The notes under the pieces were generated by a model. It saw only the letters and a program-made list of their open reading frames with translations. It did no database searches and was not told where the DNA came from. Made by a program: the position numbers and the translations under genes. From Rhizobacter sp. (GTDB lineage: Bacteria > Pseudomonadota > Gammaproteobacteria > Burkholderiales > Burkholderiaceae_C): DNA of 64,000 nt. The stretch is taken from positions 1 through 64,000 of the forward strand of contig JAMLIM010000007.1 in the NCBI GenBank assembly GCA_023954175.1, in the 5' to 3' direction. Shown piece by piece: positions 26,856-36,927 of the stretch. Numbering within the stretch: the stretch's first letter is position 1; the number at the start of each line of letters is the position of its first letter.

Positions 26856-28436
26856 CTATTTCGGCCGGGACGATTGGGACGTCTGGGACGCCTGCGTCGC
26901 CTGATCGCGCATCCGCCTGCGCAACTCGCGTTGCGCGTGTTCGCGCTCGCGCCATTCCTTCTTCGCGGCCCGGTAGAGCGAGACGCACAGCAGCATGATG
27001 ACGAACGAGAACGGCAGCGCGGCGACGATCGCCGCGGTCTGGATCGCCTTCAGCCCGCCCGCCAGCAACAGGCTGATCGCGACGAGCGCGAGCAGCGAGC
27101 CCCATACGGCCTTCAGCCGCAGCGACGGGTTCGCGTTGCCGTGCGAGCTGAGCATCGCAAGGACCAGCGTCGCCGAATCGGCCGAGGTCACGAAGAACAC
27201 CATCACCAGGAGCGTCGCCACGCCGGACAGCAGGGCGCTCGCCGGCAGCGCGTCGAACAGGCGGAAGATGGCGATCGACGGATCGAGCTTCGCCGCCTCC
27301 GACAACGGCACGTGGTCGAAGATCTCGAGATGCAGCGCGCTGCCGCCGAAGACCGAGAACCAGGCAAAGCACATCAACGCCGGCACCAGCAAGGTGCCGG
27401 AGACGAACTCGCGAATCGTGCGCCCCTTCGAGACACGGGCGATGAAGAGCCCGACGAAAGGCGACCACGACAGCCACCAGGCCCAGTAGAAGATGGTCCA
27501 GTCGCCGACCCAGCTGCTCTCGCGAAACGGCGTCAGGCGCAGGCTCATGCTCACGAAGGCGTCCAGATAGCCACCCAGCGCATCGGTGAAGGTGTCCAGG
27601 ATGGCGCCCGTGGGGCCGACGATGAACACCGCCGTCGCCAGCAGGCCGGCAATGCACAGGTTGATCGTCGACAGCCACTTCACGCCGCGCTCCAGCCCCG
27701 ACAGGGCGGACGCCATGAACATCACCGTCGTCACGACGATGATCACGACCTGCGCGGTAATGCTGATCGTCACCCCGAACACCGCGTTCAGCCCGCTGTT
27801 GATCTGCATCGCGCCCAGCCCCAGCGAGGTGGCGACACCGAAGGCCGTCGCGACGACCGCGAACAGGTCGATCAGGTCCAGCCAGCGCGACTTCGGGTTG
27901 ACGTTCAGGCCACCCATCGTCGAGCTGAAGTTCAAGCCGCCGCCGCGCGCCTGGAAAAACGCGATCGCCAGCGCAACCAGCGTGTAGATGGCCCACGGGT
28001 GCAGGCCCCAGTGGAAGAACGAATAGCGCATCGCCGCGCTGGCGGCGCCGGCCGACATCGGCGTGACACCCGGCGGCGGCGAGCGGAAGTGCGACAAGGG
28101 CTCGGCCGCGCCCCAGAACACGAGCCGGATGCCCATGCCGGCGGCGAACAGCATGGCAGACCAGGACAGGTTGGAGAACTCGGGCTCCTCGTCGTCACCG
28201 CCCAGACGCAGGGTGCCGTAGCGGCTGAACGCGAGGAACAGGCAGAACACGACGACGCCGAGCACGACCCACAGAAAGAGCCAGCCGAATCATTGGGTCG
28301 TGTGGGCGAGGGCCGTATTGCCTGCCGCGCCGAGCGACGCGGGCGAAGCCAGGCCCCACACGACGACGCTGCCGACGATCGCAATCGCCGTGTACAGCAG
28401 CATTGAGTGCTTTTCAGTCGCGTCCGCTTGATTCAT
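26856..28436 (-). pseudogene. BCCT-family (betaine/choline/carnitine) transporter interrupted by an in-frame TGA
   Basis: The reading frame from ATG 28436 to 26856 encodes a full BCCT transporter of about 526 codons, except that codon 49 is TGA (28292-28290). Both sides are clearly BCCT: the first helix IAIVGSVVVWGLA before the stop, and afterwards RLVFWGAAEPLSHF, the aromatic betaine-site region FYWAWWLSWSPFVGLFIARV and the SKGRTIREF loop. The product would import osmoprotectants by Na+ or H+ symport. The context (Gln-stop-Phe-Gly-Trp) suggests a tryptophan codon was lost. Starts downstream of the stop would lack the first helix. A base error in the assembly is possible. Confidence 0.8.
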
Positions 28437-28646
28437 AGGTCTCGATTCTTTTTTGTGGTTGCGTTACGCGAACGACCGCGGTCGCCGGCGCCTTCCCGGA
28501 TCACGAGCACATCCGCCGCACCGCCGCGTGTTGTCGCAGCAGCCGGAGCGTACCGCAAGCACTTGCACACGACCACCTCCGGCGCGACGCCCGCACGCGC
28601 GCAGAGACGGCACTTCCTTTGCGCCTGCGGGGTCGTCGCGGACGTG

Positions 28647-28689
28647 AAAACGCCGCGCGTCCCGACCCGAAGGTGGGGGCGGCGCGGCG
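28647..28689 (-). terminator. Probable intrinsic terminator after aceA
   Basis: About 16 bases past the aceA stop, the minus strand can form an 8-bp stem CGCCGCGC/GCGCGGCG. The loop is long and C-rich, and the stem is followed by TTTT. The short T-run makes this moderate rather than strong. Confidence 0.45.
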
Positions 28690-28704
28690 GCGCGCGGTGC
28701 AGGG

Positions 28705-30003
<1,299 letters not shown>

Positions 30004-30341
30004 GAAAGTTTCTCCAGTGGGTTCGTTGAGGAAGGAAATGGAGCGCCGGGTGGCAGCGACTTGACGCGACAAGGATAGCGCGGGCGCCTTTCGCTGAACA
30101 CACTTATGTCTTATATAAGACAAAAATGTTTGTGCTGTAAATTCAACAACTTAAGTCACGCGTTCCATGATGCGACATCTCGTTTTTCGGGATGAAAGAA
30201 TTTGCGGCGGCGCAGCATCACGCGTTTTCACGATACGCAACGTGCGCCGCGCGTGGTGGAATTCGCCGCGGCGCGCGCAGCGGTGCGTATGATCCCGCGC
30301 AGTTCACAACGCCCGCGGCGCCCTGCGCCGGACCCGACCGC
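30004..30341. other. Divergent aceA/agmatinase intergenic region
   Basis: This 338-base control region between two outward-facing genes has no credible gene. It is notably AT-rich around 30095-30180, unlike its surroundings, and holds the aceA palindrome. I could not pick out secure -35/-10 pairs for either side. Confidence 0.6.
30107..30122. promoter_or_regulatory. Perfect 16-bp palindromic operator candidate upstream of aceA
   Basis: TGTCTTATATAAGACA is a perfect inverted repeat in an AT-rich patch, 104 bases upstream of the aceA start. The core TCTTATATAAGA is the type of site bound by dimeric FCD/GntR-type regulators; the actual protein is not encoded nearby. Confidence 0.6.
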
Positions 30342-31301
30342 ATGAGTTCGTTCGCCTTCCTCTCGACGCATGCCTTCCTGAAGGCGCCGATCGGTGACGC
30401 CGGCATGCGGTTTGGCATCGCCGGCCTCGCGTGGGACGGCAGCGTGACGAACCGGCCCGGCGCGCGCTTCGGCCCGCGCGCGATCCGCGAAGCGAGCCAC
30501 ATGCTGTGCGACGGCGTGCACCCGCTGTTCGACACGACGCCGCTCGGCGCGTTGACCGACCTCGGCGACCTCGCGCTGCCGAACACCAGCCTCGCCTCGA
30601 TGCGCGAAGCGATGGCGCCGCAGGTGGAAAAGCTCCTCGCGCAGCACCACATGGTCTGGCTGGGTGGCGACCACTCGATCACGCTGCCGCTGCTGCGCGC
30701 CTACCGTGCACGACTGGGCCGGCCGCTGGCCGTCGTGCACTTCGACGCCCATTGCGACACCTGGGAAGATCATTTCGGCGAGCCCAGTGGCCACGGCACC
30801 TGGGTCCATGAAGCGATGAGCGAAGGCCTGGTGGTCGATGAATGCTTCATGCAGATCGGCATCCGCTCGGCCGGGCTGCGCGAGGCGCGCGAGTATGTGC
30901 GGGACCGCGGCGGCCTGATCCACACGGCTCGCGACCTGAGGGGCATCGAGCGCCCGGCGGACCTTGCCGCGTTGCTCGCGCCCTGGCGCGATCGCGTGGC
31001 GCGTCATGGCAACCCGCCGCTGTACCTGAGCCTCGACATCGACTGCCTCGACCCCGCCTTCGCCCCCGGCACCGGCACGCCCGAGCCCGGCGGCCTGAGT
31101 ACCAACCAGGTGCTCGGCCTGCTGGAGGAACTCGCGGACATGCCCTGCGTCGGCATGGACTGCGTCGAGGTGGCGCCGCCCTACGATCACGCCGAACTCA
31201 CGAGCTACGCGGCGGCGAGTTTCGTCTGGACCTATCTCTGCGGACAGATCGCGCGCCACGCGCGCGACGCCGCTACACCGGCAGCGCCGTCGTCTTCTTG
31301 A
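30342..31301 (+). CDS. speB: Agmatinase/arginase-family ureohydrolase
   Basis: This 319-residue Mn2+-dependent hydrolase has all metal-ligand motifs in order: WLGGDHSIT, HFDAHCDTW and LSLDIDCLDPAFAPGTGTPE. The preserved SxxD-type and EVAPPYDHAELT segments resemble agmatinase, which makes putrescine and urea from agmatine, or guanidinobutyrase, which makes GABA. Lying directly before a putrescine-degradation cluster, either reaction would feed it. Its 3' end overlaps the convergent lrp gene by 29 bases. The symbol is given on context; the exact substrate is open. Confidence 0.82.
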   Translation: MSSFAFLSTHAFLKAPIGDAGMRFGIAGLAWDGSVTNRPGARFGPRAIREASHMLCDGVHPLFDTTPLGALTDLGDLALPNTSLASMREAMAPQVEKLLAQHHMVWLGGDHSITLPLLRAYRARLGRPLAVVHFDAHCDTWEDHFGEPSGHGTWVHEAMSEGLVVDECFMQIGIRSAGLREAREYVRDRGGLIHTARDLRGIERPADLAALLAPWRDRVARHGNPPLYLSLDIDCLDPAFAPGTGTPEPGGLSTNQVLGLLEELADMPCVGMDCVEVAPPYDHAELTSYAAASFVWTYLCGQIARHARDAATPAAPSSS

Positions 31302-31752
31302 CGGTTCGCAGCACCAGCATCGAGTTCGATCGCGAGACGCCCGGCAGGCGCATCAGCACCTCGGAGTGGAAGCGCTCCAGGTCCTCGGCGTCGCGATAGG
31401 CGAAGCGGATCAGGTAGTCGTTCGCGCCCGCAACGTAGTAGCAGTCGAGGATCTCGGGCCGGTCGCGCACGGCCTGCTCGAAGGCCTCGAGCTGCGGCGT
31501 GTTCATGCTGTCGAGGTTGATGATCGTGAAGCTGATGCCGTGGCGGCCGACCGCACGCGGGTTGACGAGCGCAACGTACTGCGCGATCACCCCGCTGTCC
31601 TCGAGCTGCTTGACGCGCCGCAGGCAGGCCGACGGCGACAGATGAACGCGCTGCGCGAGGTCCAGGTTCGAGAGCCGCCCTTCGCGCTGCAGCTCGGTCA
31701 GGATCGCGCGGTCGATCGAATCGAGTTTCACTTCCGGGGTTCTGGGCGGCAT
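31273..31752 (-). CDS. Lrp/AsnC-family transcriptional regulator
   Basis: This 159-residue protein has an N-terminal winged helix (LDSIDRAILTELQREGRLSN, then LAQRVHLSPSACLRRVKQLE) and a RAM effector domain (ILDCYYVAGANDYLIRFAY). It is divergent from the aminotransferase at 31886 and is the only regulator inside the polyamine/amino-acid island, where no PuuR-like repressor is seen. It is therefore the best candidate to control part of the cluster, perhaps sensing an amino acid. Confidence 0.9.
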   Translation of the reverse strand: MPPRTPEVKLDSIDRAILTELQREGRLSNLDLAQRVHLSPSACLRRVKQLEDSGVIAQYVALVNPRAVGRHGISFTIINLDSMNTPQLEAFEQAVRDRPEILDCYYVAGANDYLIRFAYRDAEDLERFHSEVLMRLPGVSRSNSMLVLRTVKKTTALPV

Positions 31753-31885
31753 GTCGTGCGAATGTGACGGCTGTTGTTCGCATGATATTGTGCAGAGCGG
31801 GGTTCGCCCCGATCGTTTGAGCAAGCACATTGCGCCCGCCCACGCATAGACTTGCGCGTTGCCAATCCGAAGTGCGGAGCCTGCC

Positions 31886-33217
31886 GTGACCACCAATCCG
31901 AAGACCGATTCCAAGACGTCGCTCGAAGCCTATTGGATGCCGTTCACCGCAAACCGCCAGTTCAAGCAGGCCCCGCGCATGTTGGCGCGCGCCGAAGGCA
32001 TGTACTTCTGGACGCCCGAGGGCCGCAAGATCCTCGACGGCATCGCCGGCCTGTGGTGCGTCAACGCCGGCCACGCGAGCCCGAAGGTGGTGCAGGCGAT
32101 CCAGGCGCAGGCGGCCGAGATGGACTTCGCGCCGCCCTTCAACATGGGCCATCCGAAGGCCTTCGAGCTTGCCGAGCGGCTGGTCGAGATCCTGCCCGCC
32201 GGCATGAACAAGGTCTTCTACACGAACTCGGGCTCCGAGTCGGTCGAGACCGCGCTCAAGATGGCGATCGCCTACCACCGCGCGCGCGGCGAGGGCTCGC
32301 GCACCCGGCTGATCGGCCGCGAGCGCGGCTATCACGGCGTCAACTTCGGCGGCATCTCGGTCGGCGGCATCGTCGCCAACCGCAAGATGTTCGGCACCCT
32401 GCTCGCCGGCGTCGATCACATCCGCCACACGCATGACCTGGCGCGCAATGCCTATTCGCGCGGCGTGCCCGAGCACGGTGCGGAGTTCGCCGACGACCTC
32501 GAGCGTCTCGTCGCGCTGCACGACGCATCGACGATCGCGGCCGTGATCGTCGAGCCGGTCGCCGGATCGACCGGTGTGCTGCTGCCGCCCAAGGGCTACC
32601 TCGAGCGGCTGCGCGCGATCTGCGACAAGCACGGCATCCTGCTGATCTTCGACGAAGTGATCACCGGTTTCGGGCGCCTGGGTTCGCCGTTCGCGGCGAC
32701 GCACTTCGGCGTCACGCCCGACCTGATGACGGTCGCCAAGGGCCTGAGCAACGGCGCGGTGCCGATGGGCGCGGTGTTCGCGAAACAGCACATCCACGAC
32801 ACGTTCATGAACGGGCCGGACCACCTGATCGAGTTCTTCCACGGCTACACCTATTCGGCGCACCCGCTCGCCTGCGCGGCGGCGCTCGCGACGCTCGACA
32901 CCTACGCCGAGGCCGACCTGCTGACGCGCGGCGCGAAGATGGCGCCGTACTTCGAAGACGCGCTGCATGCGCTCAAGGGCCTGCCGCACGTGATCGACAT
33001 CCGCAACATCGGCCTCGTCGGCGGCGTCGAGCTCGCGCCGATGCAAGGGCAGCCGGGCAAGCGCGCGTTCGATGTGTTCCTCAAGTGCTGGGAACGCGGC
33101 GTGCTGATCCGCACCACCGGCGACACGATCGCGCTGTCGCCGCCGCTGATCATCGAGCAGTCGCACATCGACGAGATCGTCGGCACGATCGCCGACGTGC
33201 TCAAGCACGCGGCCTGA
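31886..33217 (+). CDS. Omega-amino acid:pyruvate aminotransferase (class III)
   Basis: This 443-residue PLP enzyme has WMPFTANRQFKQAPRML at the N-terminus, FYTNSGSESVETALKMA, LIFDEVITGFGR, and the lysine site TVAKGLSNGAVPMGAV. It resembles beta-alanine:pyruvate transaminases, which deaminate omega-amino acids to semialdehydes. The GTG at 31886 is preceded by GGAG at the right distance; an upstream in-frame TTG has none. In this setting it could act on beta-alanine (from spermidine or propanediamine breakdown) or on GABA. Confidence 0.88.
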   Translation: MTTNPKTDSKTSLEAYWMPFTANRQFKQAPRMLARAEGMYFWTPEGRKILDGIAGLWCVNAGHASPKVVQAIQAQAAEMDFAPPFNMGHPKAFELAERLVEILPAGMNKVFYTNSGSESVETALKMAIAYHRARGEGSRTRLIGRERGYHGVNFGGISVGGIVANRKMFGTLLAGVDHIRHTHDLARNAYSRGVPEHGAEFADDLERLVALHDASTIAAVIVEPVAGSTGVLLPPKGYLERLRAICDKHGILLIFDEVITGFGRLGSPFAATHFGVTPDLMTVAKGLSNGAVPMGAVFAKQHIHDTFMNGPDHLIEFFHGYTYSAHPLACAAALATLDTYAEADLLTRGAKMAPYFEDALHALKGLPHVIDIRNIGLVGGVELAPMQGQPGKRAFDVFLKCWERGVLIRTTGDTIALSPPLIIEQSHIDEIVGTIADVLKHAA

Positions 33218-33282
33218 AGTCACTCCGTCTGAAGCACCGCAGCACCACGACCACCGGAGGGCTTGCCTAGCGCATCGCACCC

Positions 33283-34599
33283 ATGTCCTTGTTCCGAGCC
33301 GATCAATCGCTAGCCTCGCACTCCTACTACGCGGCCACCGTGCCGCAAGGTCCGTGCTTTCCGAGCCTCTCGGGCGAACTCGAATGCGATGTCGCCGTTG
33401 TCGGCGGCGGGCTGGCAGGGCTTTCGGCGGCGATCGAACTGGCGGACCTGGGGTTCGACGTTGCGTTGCTCGATGCGCGCCGCATCGGCTATGGCGCTTC
33501 GGGGCGCAACGGCGGGCAGGCGCTCGCCGGCCTGGCGTGCGAACAGTCGGTGATCGAGTCGCAGCTGGGCGCGGCGGACTCGCGCGCGGTGTGGGACATG
33601 ACGCTCGAAGCGATCGCGCTGATCCATGCGCGCTGCGAGCGCTTCGGCATCGACTGCGATTGGCAGGGCGGCTATCTGTCGCTCGCGACGAGCGAACGCA
33701 AGGGGCGCGAGCTCGCGCAGTGGCATGAGCACATGCAGCGCCGGTACGGCTATCAGGCGACGCCGATCGGCCCCGGCGAGGTTGGCGACTGGATCGCGAG
33801 CCCGCGCTTTCACAGCGGCCTGCACGACCCGCTGTCCGGGCATCTCCATCCGCTGAAATACTGCATCGGCCTGGCGCGCGCGGCGGACAAGCTCGGCGTG
33901 CGGATCTTCGAGAACTCGGCCGTCACTTCGCTCTCGCACGGCACGACGGCCACGCTGCACACCGCCGACGGCCGGCTGCGCGCCCGACACGTGCTGCTCG
34001 CCGGCAACGTCTATCTGAACGGCGTCGCGCCGCTGCTGGCGCGGCGCATCATGCCGGTCGGCACCTACGTCGTCGCGTCCGAACAGCTCGATCCTGCACT
34101 CGCACGCTCGCTGATCCCGTCGCGTGCCGCGGTGTGCGACACCAATTTCGTGCTCGACTACTTCCGCCCGACGCCCGACGACCGGCTGCTCTACGGCGGC
34201 CGCGTCAGCTACAGCACCGTCACGCCGCCGAACCTGGAAGCGAGCATGCGCGCGCGCATGGCGCGCACCTTCCCGCAGCTCAAGGGGACGCAAGTCGAAT
34301 ACGCCTGGGGCGGCTTCGTCGACATCTCGATGAACCGGGCGCCCGATTTCGGCCGCCTCTCCGACATCGGCGGCGGGCGCGAGGCGGCGAATGTCTACTA
34401 CCTGCAAGGCTTCTCCGGCCACGGCCTCGCGCTCACCGGTCTTGCGGGCAAGCTCGTCGCGGAAGCGATCGGCGGCGACGCCACGCGCCTCGACACCTTC
34501 GCCCGCATCCGCCATCGCCCCTTCCCCGGCGGGCCGATGCTGCGCACGCCGGCGCTCGTGCTCGGCATGGCCTACTACCGCCTGAGGGACATGCTGTGA
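33283..34599 (+). CDS. puuB: Gamma-glutamylputrescine oxidase PuuB
   Basis: This 438-residue FAD-dependent amine oxidase of the DAO fold has the dinucleotide-binding VAVVGGGLAGLSAAIELADLG (start near residue 37), GYGASGRNGGQALAGL, the substrate-side YYAATVPQGP, and a C-terminal YYLQGFSGHGLALTGLAGKL. It oxidises gamma-glutamylputrescine to the aldehyde, releasing H2O2 and ammonia. Its stop overlaps the puuD start (GTGA), and puuA follows, so the pathway assignment is strong. Confidence 0.9.
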   Translation: MSLFRADQSLASHSYYAATVPQGPCFPSLSGELECDVAVVGGGLAGLSAAIELADLGFDVALLDARRIGYGASGRNGGQALAGLACEQSVIESQLGAADSRAVWDMTLEAIALIHARCERFGIDCDWQGGYLSLATSERKGRELAQWHEHMQRRYGYQATPIGPGEVGDWIASPRFHSGLHDPLSGHLHPLKYCIGLARAADKLGVRIFENSAVTSLSHGTTATLHTADGRLRARHVLLAGNVYLNGVAPLLARRIMPVGTYVVASEQLDPALARSLIPSRAAVCDTNFVLDYFRPTPDDRLLYGGRVSYSTVTPPNLEASMRARMARTFPQLKGTQVEYAWGGFVDISMNRAPDFGRLSDIGGGREAANVYYLQGFSGHGLALTGLAGKLVAEAIGGDATRLDTFARIRHRPFPGGPMLRTPALVLGMAYYRLRDML

Positions 34600-35414
34600 A
34601 TCACGCCAGCCACCCGCACTCCTCCGCGCAGGGCAGCGCGTCGGCCGATCGGCCGGTCGTGCTCGTGCCCGCCGACAACCGCATGCTGGGCGAACACCCC
34701 TTCCACGTCGCCGGCAAGAAGTACGTCGACGCGGTGCGACTGGCCGGATGCCTGCCGCTCGTCGTGCCCTGGGCCGGTGCCGACGAGGTGGACGAGTTGC
34801 TCGCCCTCGCCGACGGCGTGCTGCTGACCGGCTCGCCCTCCAATGTGCACCCGAGCCTGTTCGGCCAGGAGGTGCACAACCCGGCGCTGCCGCTCGACCC
34901 GGCGCGCGACGAGTGGACGCTGCCTTTGACGCGCCGGGCGCTCGCGCTCGGTGTGCCGCTGTTCGCGATCTGCCGCGGCTTCCAGGAGACCAATGTCGCG
35001 CTCGGCGGCACGCTGCATCAGGCGATCCACGAACTGCCCGACAAGGAGGGCCACCGCGCCGCGCCGACCGACGCCTCGGCCGACGCGCAGTACGCGCCCG
35101 CGCACGAGGTCCACATCGTGCCCGGCGGCGTGCTCGAGGGCATCGTCGGTGCCGGCAGCGTGCGCGTCAACTCCGTGCACGACCAGGGCGCCGACCGCCT
35201 GGCACCGGGCGCGCGCGCCGAGGCCCTGGCGCCGGACGGTCTCGTCGAGGCCTTCTCGATGCCCGAGGCGATCGGCTTCAACCTGTGCCTGCAATGGCAC
35301 CCCGAGTGGAAAGCCGCGGAGAACCCGCTGTCGATGAAGCTGTTGCGCGCGTTCGGCGCGGCGTGCCGGCGCTTTCGGGAACAGCGCCGGGTGCCGGAGA
35401 GAGTCCCGGATTGA
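34596..35414 (+). CDS. puuD: Gamma-glutamyl-gamma-aminobutyrate hydrolase PuuD
   Basis: This 272-residue class I glutamine-amidotransferase-like hydrolase releases GABA from gamma-glutamyl-GABA. The nucleophile is in FAICRGFQETNVALGGTLHQ, and the His-Glu pair is in LQWHPEWKAAENP. PADNRMLGEHPFHVAGKKYV at the start is characteristic of this subfamily. It uses GTG 34596 inside the puuB stop (GTGA), implying coupled translation. Confidence 0.92.
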   Translation: MNHASHPHSSAQGSASADRPVVLVPADNRMLGEHPFHVAGKKYVDAVRLAGCLPLVVPWAGADEVDELLALADGVLLTGSPSNVHPSLFGQEVHNPALPLDPARDEWTLPLTRRALALGVPLFAICRGFQETNVALGGTLHQAIHELPDKEGHRAAPTDASADAQYAPAHEVHIVPGGVLEGIVGAGSVRVNSVHDQGADRLAPGARAEALAPDGLVEAFSMPEAIGFNLCLQWHPEWKAAENPLSMKLLRAFGAACRRFREQRRVPERVPD

Positions 35415-35521
35415 TCGGGTCGAAGCTCGCGCCTGGCCGCGCGCCGGCGCCAGGCCACCGCAAGGTGGCCGCACCCCAGACACCCGAGAGACACCCGAGA
35501 GACTCACACAGGCAGACCATC

Positions 35522-36886
35522 GTGGACAAGAGCAAATTTACATTCGCCGACCTGGAACAGTGGTTCGACGAACGACGCGTGACGGAGATCGAGTGCCTCG
35601 TGCCCGACCTCACCGGCGTGGCGCGCGGCAAGATCCTGCCGCGCGAGAAATTCACCGAAGATCGCGGCATGCGACTGCCCGAGGCCGTGGTGGCCATGGG
35701 CGTGACGGGCGAGTTCCCGGAGGAAGGGCCGTACTACAACGTCATCAGCCCGAACGACCGCGACATGCACCTGCGGCCCGATCCGAGCACGGTGCGCATC
35801 GTGCCCTGGGCAACCGACCCGACCGCGCAGGTCATCCACGACTGTTTCGACCGCGACGGCAATCTCGTCCCCTTCGCGCCGCGCTCCGTGCTGCGCCGCG
35901 TCTGCGGCCTGTTCGACGCCGAAGGCTGGAACCCGGTCGTCGCGCCCGAGGTCGAGTTCTATCTGGTTGCCCGCAACACGGACCCCGACATTCCGCTCAA
36001 GCCGCCGATCGGCCGCAGCGGACGCTCGGAGACCTCGCGCCAGGCCTATTCGATCGACGCGGTCAACGAGTTCGATCCGCTGTTCGAGGACGTCTATGCC
36101 TATTGCGAGCAGATGGAGCTGAACGTCGACACGCTGATCCACGAGGTCGGCGCCGGGCAGATGGAGATCAACTTCTTCCACGACCACCCGCTCGGCCTGG
36201 CCGACGAGGTGTTCTTCTTCAAGCGCACGCTGCGCGAGGCGGCGATGCGCCACGACATGTTCGCCACCTTCATGGCCAAGCCGATTGCCGGCGAGCCGGG
36301 CAGCTCGATGCACATCCACCAGAGCATCGTCGACAAGGCGTCGGGGCGCAACATCTTCAGCAACGAGGACGGCTCGCCAAGCCCCGAGTTCTACTGGTAC
36401 ATCGGCGGCCTGCAGAAGTACATCCCGGCGGCGATGGCATTGTTCGCGCCCTACGTCAACTCCTATCGCCGGCTGGTGCGCTCCAACGCGGCGCCGATCA
36501 ACCTGCAATGGGGCACCGACAACCGCACGGTCGGCATCCGCTCGCCGGTCGCAACCCCCGCTGCACGCCGCCTCGAGAACCGCGTCATCGGCGCCGACGC
36601 CAATCCGTATGCCGCGTTTGCGGCGACGCTCGCCTGCGGATACCTTGGCATCCGCGAGCGCATCGAACCCTCGCCCGAGTGCAAGGGCGACGCCTACCTC
36701 GGCGAATTCCAGTTGCCGCGCAGCCTCGGCGAGGCGCTCGACTTCCTGCGCGAGTGCAAGCCGCTGGCCGAGGTGCTCGGGGAATCCTTCGTCACGGTCT
36801 ACACCGAGATCAAGGAGATCGAGTACGCCGAGTTCATGCGCGTGATCTCACCCTGGGAGCGGGAGCACTTGTTGCTGCACGTCTGA
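35522..36886 (+). CDS. puuA: Gamma-glutamylputrescine synthetase PuuA (glutamine synthetase family)
   Basis: This 454-residue GS-fold ligase uses ATP to join glutamate to putrescine, the entry step of the Puu pathway. It shows VPDLTGVARGKILPREKF, RPDPSTVRIVPWA, the metal site IHEVGAGQMEINFFHDHP, SSMHIHQSI, and NLQWGTDNRTVGIRSP. These PuuA/GlnA3-like features set it apart from housekeeping GlnA. The probable start is GTG 35522; the ribosome site is weak, which leaves a few codons of doubt. Confidence 0.9.
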   Translation: MDKSKFTFADLEQWFDERRVTEIECLVPDLTGVARGKILPREKFTEDRGMRLPEAVVAMGVTGEFPEEGPYYNVISPNDRDMHLRPDPSTVRIVPWATDPTAQVIHDCFDRDGNLVPFAPRSVLRRVCGLFDAEGWNPVVAPEVEFYLVARNTDPDIPLKPPIGRSGRSETSRQAYSIDAVNEFDPLFEDVYAYCEQMELNVDTLIHEVGAGQMEINFFHDHPLGLADEVFFFKRTLREAAMRHDMFATFMAKPIAGEPGSSMHIHQSIVDKASGRNIFSNEDGSPSPEFYWYIGGLQKYIPAAMALFAPYVNSYRRLVRSNAAPINLQWGTDNRTVGIRSPVATPAARRLENRVIGADANPYAAFAATLACGYLGIRERIEPSPECKGDAYLGEFQLPRSLGEALDFLRECKPLAEVLGESFVTVYTEIKEIEYAEFMRVISPWEREHLLLHV

Positions 36887-36927
36887 GCCTGGGAACGCCC
36901 GGCTCGCTTTGCATTGGAGACTTTGGA

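Noticed and set aside
28290..28292. TGA in the BCCT gene as selenocysteine
   Set aside because: No SECIS-like hairpin is evident directly after the TGA, and BCCT transporters do not carry selenocysteine. A lost Trp codon is simpler.
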